From NCBI GenBank assembly GCA_031280325.1, contig JAITGW010000003.1, forward strand, positions 1 to 7,473: a stretch of 7,473 nt of DNA, read 5' to 3'. Positions 1-5,837 of this stretch are shown piece after piece. A model generated the notes under the pieces. That model saw only the letters and a list, made by a program, of their open reading frames with translations, did no database searches and was not told where the DNA came from. Both the position numbers and the translations under genes were made by a program. The first letter of the stretch is position 1. Each line of letters starts with the position of its first letter. This stretch comes from Oscillospiraceae bacterium (GTDB taxonomy: Bacteria; Bacillota; Clostridia; Oscillospirales; Oscillospiraceae).

Positions 1-268
1 TCTTCGACTCGGGCTTGAGGCGCACGACGGCTTTCTTCCAGGCGCGGGTCGTTCCCTTGGGATAGCGCCCCTGCTGCTTTGCCTTGCCCTGCATGTTCAG
101 CGTCGTAACCTTTGCGACCTGTACGCCGAAGATTTCCTCAACGGCGTTGCGGATCTCAATCTTATTCGCGTCGCGGCTGACCTCAAACACGTACTTCATG
201 AGGTCAAGCGCTTCCATACTCTGCTCCGAAATGATCGGGCGCAGTATAACATCATAAGCCGACTTCAT
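1..268 (-). CDS. rplW: 50S ribosomal protein L23, 3' end cut by window edge
   Basis: L23 is an early-assembly large-subunit protein. It binds domain III of 23S rRNA beside the peptide exit tunnel and is the docking site for trigger factor and SRP. The reverse-strand frame begins MKSAYDVILRPIISEQSM, the typical L23 start (a variant of D-V-I-x-R-P-x-I-T-E-K-S). It continues through the YVFEVSRDANKIEIRNAVE helix-strand and the basic R-Y-P-K-G-T-T-R-A-W-K-K-A-V-V loop and strand. 89 residues are visible; L23 is usually 95-100, so only a few codons are missing. The ATG (268-266) overlaps the rplD TAA by one base (TAATG), which implies translational coupling. A strong GGAGGTG Shine-Dalgarno lies inside the last rplD codons (about 278-287). 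Fourth gene of the S10 operon. Confidence 0.95.
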   Translation of the reverse strand, partial: MKSAYDVILRPIISEQSMEALDLMKYVFEVSRDANKIEIRNAVEEIFGVQVAKVTTLNMQGKAKQQGRYPKGTTRAWKKAVVRLKPESK

Positions 269-891
269 TACGCATACACCTCCTCGATGACTTCAAGCGC
301 GCGCTTATCGACGATGAACGCGCCCGTGTTAACAACGTCATACGTCGAGAGGATCGTCGCTATCGTCGTAACGACGCCCGGAATGTTCCTCGCGCTTTTG
401 ATGATCGTCTCCGCAACCTCCGGCGTGACGACGAGCGCCTTGCCCGAAACGCCGAGTGAAGCCAGAAATGTCTTGAAATCCTTTGTCTTTACGGCGTCCT
501 GCTGCAATTCGTCGATGACAAAAATCTTCTCCTCCGCGGCCTTCTGCGACAGCGCGGATTTGAGCGCGAGACGCTTGAACTTTTTGTTGAGCGAATAGCT
601 GTAGTCGCGCGGCTTCGGCGCAAACGCAACTCCGCCATGCGTCCACTGCGGCGCGCGGGTGGACCCCTGACGCGCGCGGCCGGTGCCCTTCGGGCGGTAC
701 GGCTTGATGCCGCCGCCGGAAACCTCCGCCCTTGTCAGCGCGGACTGCGTACCCTGGCGGCGATTTGCGAGATGATTCTTAATCGCCTCGAACATCGCGT
801 TTTTGTTCGGCTTAATACCGAAAATCCCGTCGGAGAGCTGGGCCTCACCCACAACCGCGCCCGACATATTGTAAACTTTAACGGTAGGCAT
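268..891 (-). CDS. rplD: 50S ribosomal protein L4
   Basis: L4 is a large-subunit protein whose extended loop helps form the narrow part of the peptide exit tunnel. In E. coli it also represses its own S10 operon through the mRNA leader. The product is 207 residues, normal for the family. The diagnostic tunnel loop is at about residues 58-91 (RAEVSGGGIKPYRPKGTGRA, then GSTRAPQW and GGVAFAPKPRDYSY), followed by LNKKFKRLALKSALS. The globular C-terminal part with VIDEL and ALVVTPE is intact. K68 corresponds to E. coli K63, a site of macrolide-resistance mutations. P67 takes the place where Gln is usual. The start is supported by a GAGAGGAGAG Shine-Dalgarno just upstream; the gap to rplC is 17 bases. 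Confidence 0.98.
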   Translation of the reverse strand: MPTVKVYNMSGAVVGEAQLSDGIFGIKPNKNAMFEAIKNHLANRRQGTQSALTRAEVSGGGIKPYRPKGTGRARQGSTRAPQWTHGGVAFAPKPRDYSYSLNKKFKRLALKSALSQKAAEEKIFVIDELQQDAVKTKDFKTFLASLGVSGKALVVTPEVAETIIKSARNIPGVVTTIATILSTYDVVNTGAFIVDKRALEVIEEVYA

Positions 892-908
892 AGTTTTCTC
901 TCCTCTCC

Positions 909-1541
909 CTAAGCGTTTTTAACGGTATTCTTGAGGTACACGACCCCGCCCCTGGGTCCGGGAACGGCGCCGCGAACAGCGATGAGGTTAAGCTCGGCGT
1001 TGACCTCAATCACATCCAGATTCTGAACCGTGACCTGCTCCGCGCCCATATGCCCCGCGCCGATTTTGCCCTTGAAAATGCGCGACGGCGTGGATGTCGA
1101 ACCCATGGAGCCGGCGTGACGGTGAACCGGACCGCCGCCGTGGCTCATCGGCGTGCGCTGCGCGCCGTGGCGCTTTATGGCGCCCTGAAACCCTTTACCC
1201 TTTGAGACGCCCGTGACGTCAACCCTGTCGCCCTTTTCGAAAACGTCCGCCCTGAGCGTGTCTCCGACGCTATACGACGCCGCGTCCTCAATCTTAAACT
1301 CTTTCAGGTGGCGCTTGAGCGCGCCGGACGGCGCAAGATGCCCCGCCTCTGGCTTCGTGAGCTTCTTTTCGGCGACGTCCTCAAACCCGAGCTGAACGGA
1401 TGAATACCCGTCCGTGTTCCGCTCTTTCTTCTGCGTAACGACACAGGGCCCCGCTTCTATCACCGTGACGGGGACGACCCTGCCGTTCTCATCGAAGATC
1501 TGCGTCATGCCGACCTTTTTGCCGATGATGGCCTTTACCAT
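909..1541 (-). CDS. rplC: 50S ribosomal protein L3
   Basis: L3 is an early-binding large-subunit protein that contacts the 3' end of 23S rRNA. Its central extension reaches toward the peptidyl transferase centre. The product is 210 residues, full length, beginning [20 protein letters not shown], the classic L3 N-terminus. It contains the [20 protein letters not shown] signature at about 108-127 and the extension [15 protein letters not shown], followed by a serine-rich [18 protein letters not shown]. It ends with the [16 protein letters not shown] strand pair. The Gln that PrmB methylates in E. coli (in QTPGK) is not conserved here, which I recall is also true of Bacillus L3. The ATG is preceded by TAAGGAGTG with about 12 bases spacing. 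Unusually, 120 bases separate it from rpsJ upstream, and that gap holds two RNA hairpins. Confidence 0.98.
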   Translation of the reverse strand: MVKAIIGKKVGMTQIFDENGRVVPVTVIEAGPCVVTQKKERNTDGYSSVQLGFEDVAEKKLTKPEAGHLAPSGALKRHLKEFKIEDAASYSVGDTLRADVFEKGDRVDVTGVSKGKGFQGAIKRHGAQRTPMSHGGGPVHRHAGSMGSTSTPSRIFKGKIGAGHMGAEQVTVQNLDVIEVNAELNLIAVRGAVPGPRGGVVYLKNTVKNA

Positions 1542-1570
1542 GTGTGATTTTCACTCCTTAATAGGTTATT

Positions 1571-1591
1571 GGTTGGCGTTTTGCGCCAACT
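1571..1591 (-). other. RNA hairpin in rpsJ-rplC spacer, just before rplC ribosome binding site
   Basis: A perfect 7-bp inverted repeat (GTTGGCG at 1572-1578 with CGCCAAC at 1584-1590, loop of 5) can be extended by one G-U pair. In the minus-strand transcript it ends about 10 nt before the TAAGGAGTG of rplC. No U-run follows, so it is not a terminator. It may be a processing site, a stability element or a translational control element for rplC. The structure is seen in the sequence; the role is inference. Confidence 0.5.
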
Positions 1592-1631
1592 TGACCTCGG
1601 AACGCGTCGCGAGAACACGCCCCGTGGAAAA

Positions 1632-1662
1632 CTAAAAATTATCGCGCCGATTTCACCGCGAT
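1632..1662 (-). terminator. Terminator-like hairpin at the end of rpsJ (possible internal attenuator)
   Basis: In the minus-strand RNA, AUCGCG (1662-1657) begins within the rpsJ stop codon. It pairs with CGCGAU (1646-1641) across a 10-nt loop and is followed by AAUUUUUAG and further U residues. The stem has only 6 bp and the U-run is interrupted, so it is weak at best. Since rplC, rplD and rplW must be made from somewhere, partial read-through or an RNA 3' end processed here is more likely than full termination. I see no good promoter in the remaining spacer. Confidence 0.4.
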
Positions 1663-1976
1663 TAAAGCTTAATCTCAATCTCAACGCCGGCGGGAAGCTC
1701 AAGGCTCATGAGTGCCTCCACCGTTTTCTGCGTCGGGCTGAGAATGTCGATAAGACGCTTGTGCGTCAGACGTTCGAACTGCTCCCGGCTGTCTTTATAT
1801 TTATGGACAGCGCGCAGAATCGTAATAATTTCCTTGTGCGTCGGCAGCGGAATCGGACCTGAAACGCGCGCGCCGGTGCGCTTGCTCGTTTCGACAATCG
1901 TCGCCGCGGCGCGGTCAATGAGCTGGTGGTCATAGGCTTTCAGCCTGATTCGGATCATTTTCTTGCTTGTCGCCAT
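1662..1976 (-). CDS. rpsJ: 30S ribosomal protein S10 (NusE)
   Basis: S10 is a small-subunit head protein. As NusE it also binds NusB and NusG in transcription antitermination and transcription-translation coupling. The product is 104 residues, beginning [20 protein letters not shown]. It has the family signature SGPIPLPT (39-46), then [22 protein letters not shown] and THKRLIDI, in the Firmicute version of this stretch. It ends with the [11 protein letters not shown] strand. The start at 1976 is chosen because TGGGAGGAAAAACA lies directly upstream. An in-frame ATG at 1991 sits on that Shine-Dalgarno and is unlikely to be used. It is the first gene of the operon; upstream is not tuf or another str-operon gene but a long leader and a divergent serine operon. 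Confidence 0.98.
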   Translation of the reverse strand: MATSKKMIRIRLKAYDHQLIDRAAATIVETSKRTGARVSGPIPLPTHKEIITILRAVHKYKDSREQFERLTHKRLIDILSPTQKTVEALMSLELPAGVEIEIKL

Positions 1977-2311
1977 TGTTTTTCCTCCCAAAGGTAAGTT
2001 TTTAGTTTACCGTTCGGATGAGAATTTCTGAACACTCCGCCGTGCGTATCACTCCTGCCGGGAAACAAAACCGGTAAAAAACCTACCGGCAAGCGTCACC
2101 CGCATGGCGATATACGCCAAAGCCCGCGTAAAGTCAGTGCCTCTCAGCCGCCCGATTACACGCCGGAGCACAAGACTCCGGCGCCGGACATACTCCTCGG
2201 AAGTTACCAAGACTGACACGGAGCGCGAATTCCTCGCGCCGCCAAGGCTTGCAATCTCCCGATTCTTCGCATCGCGTACTGCATTTGGACATACCATCCC
2301 CAAATAGACGC
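1977..2311 (-). promoter_or_regulatory. Long structured 5' leader of the S10 operon
   Basis: With transcription predicted to begin near 2311, the mRNA has about 335 untranslated nt before rpsJ. Inverted repeats in order along the RNA are: 2305-2300 with 2288-2283 (AUUUGG/CCAAAU, 11-nt loop); 2239-2234 with 2228-2223 (GCGCGA/UCGCGC, 5-nt loop); 2183-2176 with 2168-2161 (CGCCGGAG/CUCCGGCG, a perfect 8 bp with 7-nt loop); 2118-2115 with 2109-2106, which one more U-A pair extends; and 2089-2084 with 2076-2071, followed by U residues. A long-range pairing (GUCAGU 2217-2212 with ACUGAC 2138-2133) could enclose the strong 8-bp hairpin. S10 operons of gamma-proteobacteria are controlled by L4 through such a leader. 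Whether L4 or anything else binds here is inference, and I do not recognise a named RNA family. Confidence 0.55.
2062..2089 (-). terminator. Attenuator-like intrinsic terminator in the S10 leader
   Basis: In the minus-strand RNA, CCGGUA (2089-2084) pairs with UACCGG (2076-2071), extendable by a G-U pair, and UUUUGUUU follows at once. This is the layout of an intrinsic terminator about 85 nt before the rpsJ start codon. The plus strand has no U-run after the repeat, so the signal is specific to the ribosomal transcript. An alternative pairing of CUUGCCGG (2093-2086) with CCGGCAGG (2061-2054), 8 bp with one G-U, uses the same 5' arm and would prevent the terminator. Confidence 0.55.
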
Positions 2312-2317
2312 CTTGGT

Positions 2318-2346
2318 ATTTTACCAAACAAACCCCGGTGTGTCAA
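2318..2346 (-). promoter_or_regulatory. Sigma-A promoter for the S10 operon
   Basis: On the minus strand there is a perfect -35 TTGACA (2346-2341), a 17-base spacer and -10 TAAAAT (2323-2318). The predicted start is near 2311. AT-rich sequence with T-runs lies upstream of the -35 (2347-2375), which could act as an UP element, as expected for a strong ribosomal protein promoter. It fires away from the serC promoter. Confidence 0.85.
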
Positions 2347-2428
2347 GACAAATTTGCGGTTTTTTGAGAATTTCTTTTCACGGCGCAGGATTATCGGCGG
2401 CAAATACAGCAAGCCGCGCAGTTTTTTC

Positions 2429-2456
2429 TTGACAACCGCGTATCCCGGGATATAAT
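2429..2456 (+). promoter_or_regulatory. Sigma-A promoter for the serC operon
   Basis: Both boxes are perfect consensus: TTGACA at 2429-2434, a 16-base spacer, and TATAAT at 2451-2456. The predicted start is near 2463. A T-rich run (2422-2428) precedes the -35. The two divergent -35 boxes are 82 bases apart (2347-2428), enough for both promoters to be occupied at once. Confidence 0.85.
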
Positions 2457-2462
2457 ATCATA

Positions 2463-2612
2463 ATTACAATTTGCCCGCGAAGCGACCATAACGCCGCTCC
2501 TCTCCGAGGGGGATACGGCTTTCCGCCGCGAGAGCTGACACGCGCCGGCGCGCAGCGGGACTTTGTCGGACCGCGCGGACATTCAGCATATTTAACAAAG
2601 GAAGTGTTTATT
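2463..2612 (+). promoter_or_regulatory. GC-rich 5' leader of serC, no recognised riboswitch
   Basis: About 150 nt separate the predicted start of transcription from the serC start codon. The stretch contains a perfect 12-bp palindrome at 2541-2552, a small hairpin at 2516-2528, a C-U-rich/G-rich dyad at 2497-2510, and a short pairing GCTGA/TCAGC (2534-2538 with 2583-2587) that could close a junction. It ends with AAAGGAAG (2597-2604), the serC ribosome binding site. There is no U-run terminator and no clear T-box signature. GC-rich sequence makes dyads likely by chance, so a regulatory role is only possible. Confidence 0.35.
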
Positions 2613-3698
2613 TTGTCAGACCGCATTTACAATTTTTCAGCGGGGCCGAGTATGCTGCCCCTGTCTGTTTTGGAAGCCGCCGCATCTGAGATGACAAACT
2701 TTGCCGGAAGCGGCATGTCCGTCATGGAGATGAGTCACCGAAGCAAGGTTTATCTCTCGATTTTCGAGGAGGTTAAGGAGAGCCTTAAAAAAGCCCTCTC
2801 CGTGCCGGATACGCATGAAATTCTCTTTATGCAGGGCGGCGCAACATTCCAGTTTTCGGCGGTTCCGCTTAACCTCATGGGTGAGGACGGCTCCGCGGAC
2901 TACGCAATCACCGGCAATTTCGCAAGCGTCGCCATGAACGAGGCAAAAAAGTACGGCGCCGTCAATATCGCCGCTTCATCTGAGGATAAAAACCACACCT
3001 ATATCCCCGCGCAGTCGGAAATCAAAACCTCAAACGGCGCCTCGTATTTCTACTACTGCGCAAACAACACAATTTACGGCACGGAATGGAAGTATATTCC
3101 GTCCGTTTCCGCGCCGCTGGTGTGCGATATGTCGTCGAGTATTCTTTCAAAGCCGGTTGACGTCCCGAAATTCGGAGTCATCTTTGCCGGCGTGCAGAAG
3201 AACATGGCTCCCGCCGGTATGGCTGTCGTTATTATAGACAAAGCGCTTGCCGGGCAAGAGCTTAAATACACGCCCAGGCTCATGAGCTATAAGGTCGCGA
3301 TTGAAAAGGACTCCATGGACAACACCCCTCCGTGCTATACAATATATATGCTCGGTCTTGTTCTCAAGTGGCTCGAAACCCAGGGCGGCGTCGCGGGGAT
3401 GGAAAAGCTCAAGACCGCAAAGGCAAAGCTGCTCTATGATTATCTTGACGAGTCCGCGCTCTTCTCCGCGTGCGTTCCGGGCGCGGACGCGCGCAGCGAT
3501 ATGAACGTCACTTTCCGCGCCGCGACAGAGGAACTTGACAAGGCGTTCGTCAAAGACGCCGCGGCGCACGGCTTTGAGAACCTTGCCGGACACCGCTCTG
3601 TCGGCGGGATGCGCGCGTCTATTTACAACGCCATGCCGGAGGCGGGCGTTGCCGCGCTTGTGAAATTCATGAACGACTTCGAGTTAAAAAACAAATAG
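2613..3698 (+). CDS. serC: Phosphoserine aminotransferase
   Basis: SerC is a cytoplasmic PLP-dependent class V aminotransferase. It converts 3-phosphohydroxypyruvate and glutamate to O-phosphoserine, step two of serine synthesis; it often also serves pyridoxal phosphate synthesis. The product is 361 residues, normal length. It starts MSDRIYNFSAGPSMLP, with the substrate-binding SHRS loop (41-44), MQGGAT (73-78), NNTIYGTEW (151-159), and D172 in CDMSSS. The Schiff-base lysine is K196 in FAGVQKNMAPAG, and HRSVGGMRASIYNA is near the C-terminus. The TTG start at 2613 fits the family N-terminus and lies 8 bases after AAAGGAAG. An in-frame GTG at 2604 overlaps that Shine-Dalgarno. The residue after TG(N), usually the Trp that stacks on PLP, is F103. 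First gene of its operon. Confidence 0.96.
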   Translation: MSDRIYNFSAGPSMLPLSVLEAAASEMTNFAGSGMSVMEMSHRSKVYLSIFEEVKESLKKALSVPDTHEILFMQGGATFQFSAVPLNLMGEDGSADYAITGNFASVAMNEAKKYGAVNIAASSEDKNHTYIPAQSEIKTSNGASYFYYCANNTIYGTEWKYIPSVSAPLVCDMSSSILSKPVDVPKFGVIFAGVQKNMAPAGMAVVIIDKALAGQELKYTPRLMSYKVAIEKDSMDNTPPCYTIYMLGLVLKWLETQGGVAGMEKLKTAKAKLLYDYLDESALFSACVPGADARSDMNVTFRAATEELDKAFVKDAAAHGFENLAGHRSVGGMRASIYNAMPEAGVAALVKFMNDFELKNK

Positions 3699-3717
3699 AT
3701 TGGGCAGGATTAATGAT

Positions 3718-4890
3718 ATGTATAAAGTTCAAACGCTGAACAAAATCGCGAAAATCGGGCTGGACGTTCTTGCGGAGGGCGACTATACCGTCGGCGATGC
3801 CGTCGAAAATCCGGACGCGATTCTCGTGCGCTCCGCGAAAATGCATGATATGACGTTCGGCTCAAAGCTTCTGTGCGTCGCGCGCGCCGGCGCCGGAACG
3901 AACAATATCCCCTCTGACCGCTGCGCGGAGGAGGCGATCGTTGTGTTCAACACTCCCGGCGCGAACTCCGACGCCGTGAAAGAGCTTGTGCTGTGCGCGC
4001 TGCTCATATCGTCGCGCGATGTCATCGGCGGGATCGACTGGGTACACTCAATCGCCGAGAACGGCGATGAAATCCCCGCGCTTGTTGAAGCCGGTAAAAA
4101 TGCCTTTACGGGACCGGAGCTGTCCGGCAAAACCCTCGGCGTCGTCGGTCTCGGCGCGATCGGCGCGAAAATCGCAAACGACGCGGCGCGCCTTGGCATG
4201 AAGGTCTACGGCTATGACCCGTATCTGTCGGTGGACGCCGCCTGGCGGCTCCGCACAAACATCCGGCACGCCAAGGATTTGCAGACGATATACCGCAATT
4301 GCGACTATATCACGATTCACGTGCCGTATATGGACAGCACGCACCACCTCATAAATACCGAAGCGCTGTCTGTCATGCGCCCCGGCGTGCGTATAATAAA
4401 CCTCGCAAGGGCGGAGCTTGTCTGCGACGACGATATTCTCTCGGCGATTGATTCCGGCAAGGTCGCCTGTTATGTCACGGACTTTCCAAACGCGAAAACG
4501 GCGGGCGCAAAGGGCGTTATCGCCATACCTCACCTCGGCGCATCGACGCCGGAGAGCGAGGAGAAGTGCGCCCTCATGGCGGCGGAGGAGATCCGCGACT
4601 ATCTTGAGAACGGCAATATCGCAAACTCCGTGAACATGCCTTACGCGTCCATGCCGCGCGTTCCCGGCTCGTCGCGCCTGTGCGTGTTTCACCGCAACAA
4701 GCCCGACATGATCGCGCAGATCACGCGCGTAATCTCGGCGCACGGTCTGAATATTGAAAACATGCATAACGCCGGCGTGCGCGGACACGACATGGCGTAT
4801 ACGATGATCGATCTTCCCTTCGCCGGCGAAAAACTCACGGAGGATATCCGCGCGCTGGACGATATTGTCCGCGTCCGGCTGCTCGGATAA
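3718..4890 (+). CDS. serA: D-3-phosphoglycerate dehydrogenase with C-terminal ACT domain
   Basis: SerA oxidises 3-phosphoglycerate to 3-phosphohydroxypyruvate with NAD, the first step of serine synthesis, and supplies the SerC substrate. The product is 390 residues, the short class lacking the ASB domain. It has an N-terminal catalytic half (RAGAGTNNIP at 56-65), a Rossmann nucleotide-binding part with GVVGLGAIGAKI (141-152) and the following acidic D168, catalytic R231 in NLARAEL, and H272 in IPHLGAST. An ACT domain spans about 319-390 (HRNKPDMIAQIT, GLNIENM) and probably senses serine or another amino acid. The acidic catalytic Glu normally found between R and H is not obvious: the segment reads TDFPNAKTAG. 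The ATG at 3718 has AGGA 8 bases upstream; the gap to serC is 19 bases. Confidence 0.93.
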   Translation: MYKVQTLNKIAKIGLDVLAEGDYTVGDAVENPDAILVRSAKMHDMTFGSKLLCVARAGAGTNNIPSDRCAEEAIVVFNTPGANSDAVKELVLCALLISSRDVIGGIDWVHSIAENGDEIPALVEAGKNAFTGPELSGKTLGVVGLGAIGAKIANDAARLGMKVYGYDPYLSVDAAWRLRTNIRHAKDLQTIYRNCDYITIHVPYMDSTHHLINTEALSVMRPGVRIINLARAELVCDDDILSAIDSGKVACYVTDFPNAKTAGAKGVIAIPHLGASTPESEEKCALMAAEEIRDYLENGNIANSVNMPYASMPRVPGSSRLCVFHRNKPDMIAQITRVISAHGLNIENMHNAGVRGHDMAYTMIDLPFAGEKLTEDIRALDDIVRVRLLG

Positions 4891-4904
4891 GCTGCGCCGG
4901 ACGC
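4871..4904 (+). repeat. 9-bp perfect inverted repeat across the serA stop codon
   Basis: GCGTCCGGC (4871-4879) is the exact inverse complement of GCCGGACGC (4896-4904). The 16-base interval can itself form a 3-bp stem (4881-4883 with 4890-4892). The hairpin covers the last serA codons and stop and ends directly before AAAAGGAG, the ribosome binding site of the next gene. There is no T-run, so it is not an intrinsic terminator. It could be an mRNA stability or processing element, or a coupling device in which ribosomes finishing serA open the structure. Confidence 0.5.
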
Positions 4905-4916
4905 AAAAGGAGAATC

Positions 4917-5837
4917 ATGCGTAAAATAATGCTTCTGATAAACCCATATTCCGGGAAAGGCATCACCAAAACAAAGCTCGTCGACATTATATCGCGCTTC
5001 GCCGTGCGGAATTGCTGTGTAACCACGTTTTTTACTCAAAACCACGACACGTCGCGCCTCGCGCGCGAGCTTGGGCCGCAGTATGACACCCTCGTCTGCG
5101 CCGGAGGGGACGGTACACTGTCCGATGTCGTCGCGGGACTTGTGGACGCGGAAAATCCGCCGCCGATCGGCTATATCCCGATGGGCACTGCAAACGACGT
5201 CGCCTCCACTCTCTCCCTCTCGCGCAATTTGGACATTGCGGTTGAAACCGCGCTGGAGGGTGAGCCGGTGTCCCTTGACGTCGGTCTGTTTGGAAGCCAG
5301 TATTTCACCTATATCGCGGCGTTCGGCGCGTTTACGCGCGTGTCGTATGCGACTCCGCAGAACACCAAGCGCGCCCTCGGTCATCTCGCTTATGTTCTCG
5401 GCGGCATTTACGAGCTCGGCTCCGTACACTCCCGGCGCGTCCGCATAGAATATGACGGCGGCGTGATCGAGGATAATTTCGTCTTTGGCGGCGTCACAAA
5501 CTCCTTGTCCGTCGCGGGTCTTGTCAAGCTCAATCCTCTTGACGTAAACCTCGGCGACGGCAAATTTGAGGTCATACTCGTAAAAAACCCTGTAAACCTC
5601 GCGGAGCTGAGCGAGCTTCTTTTGAAAATAGCACAGCATAACCTGACCTCGCCCTCCGTCACGCTGCTGCACACCTCGCGCGTAAAGTTTTCTTTCACGG
5701 AACCCGTAAAATGGACGCGAGACGGGGAGGACGGCGGCGCGCACAGCAGGATTGAAATCACGAACCGTCCCCGCGCCGTGCGCATTTTGATTCCGCGCGC
5801 CCTGCCGGAGCCTGTCATATATGCCGAAAACATATAA
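4917..5837 (+). CDS. Diacylglycerol kinase family lipid kinase (YegS/DgkB/BmrU type)
   Basis: This family uses ATP to phosphorylate diacylglycerol or a related lipid at the membrane surface. In Firmicutes DgkB recycles the diacylglycerol left by lipoteichoic acid synthesis. The product is 306 residues, typical length. It begins MRKIMLLINPYSGKG, a family N-terminus (I-x-N-P-x-S-G). It has the ATP-binding GGDGT at 63-67 and IPMGTANDVA at 87-96, a variant of P-x-G-T-x-N-D. D121-V-G-L opens the second domain, followed by NLGDGKFEV (211-219, D214 the likely metal-site Asp) and the C-terminal DGE (269-271) carrying the presumed catalytic Glu. It has no membrane helices. AAAAGGAG is 4 bases from the ATG. 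The exact lipid substrate cannot be read from sequence; the family is secure. Confidence 0.9.
   Translation: MRKIMLLINPYSGKGITKTKLVDIISRFAVRNCCVTTFFTQNHDTSRLARELGPQYDTLVCAGGDGTLSDVVAGLVDAENPPPIGYIPMGTANDVASTLSLSRNLDIAVETALEGEPVSLDVGLFGSQYFTYIAAFGAFTRVSYATPQNTKRALGHLAYVLGGIYELGSVHSRRVRIEYDGGVIEDNFVFGGVTNSLSVAGLVKLNPLDVNLGDGKFEVILVKNPVNLAELSELLLKIAQHNLTSPSVTLLHTSRVKFSFTEPVKWTRDGEDGGAHSRIEITNRPRAVRILIPRALPEPVIYAENI

Noticed and set aside
1977..1991. Upstream in-frame ATG at 1991 for rpsJ
   Set aside because: The first codons would be the Shine-Dalgarno itself (GGGAGGAA). ATG at 1976 fits the family start.
2049..2297. Open frame of about 82 codons through the S10 leader on the minus strand
   Set aside because: Its ATG at 2297 is only about 14 nt into the predicted transcript and has no spaced Shine-Dalgarno. 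An upstream TTG at 2327 lies inside the promoter. The product has no recognisable motif, and the frame runs through the hairpins, including the terminator. Conservation of the peptide in relatives would revive it.
2555..2580. Possible T-box signature before serC
   Set aside because: GTCGGACCGCG looks a little like the T-box end GTGGNACCGCG, but the essential UGGN bulge is not kept, there is no following terminator, and the 150-nt leader shows no stem I or specifier loop features.
2604..2612. GTG at 2604 as the serC start
   Set aside because: It overlaps the AAAGGAAG ribosome binding site and adds three residues not typical of SerC. TTG at 2613 gives a normal spacing and family N-terminus.
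3700..3717. TTG at 3700 as the serA start
   Set aside because: It would place the AGGA ribosome binding site inside the coding region. ATG at 3718 has correct spacing.
4048..4788. Minus-strand open frame of about 246 codons inside serA
   Set aside because: It is antisense to a gene with clear SerA motifs throughout. The product is rich in R, H and V and unlike any protein I know.
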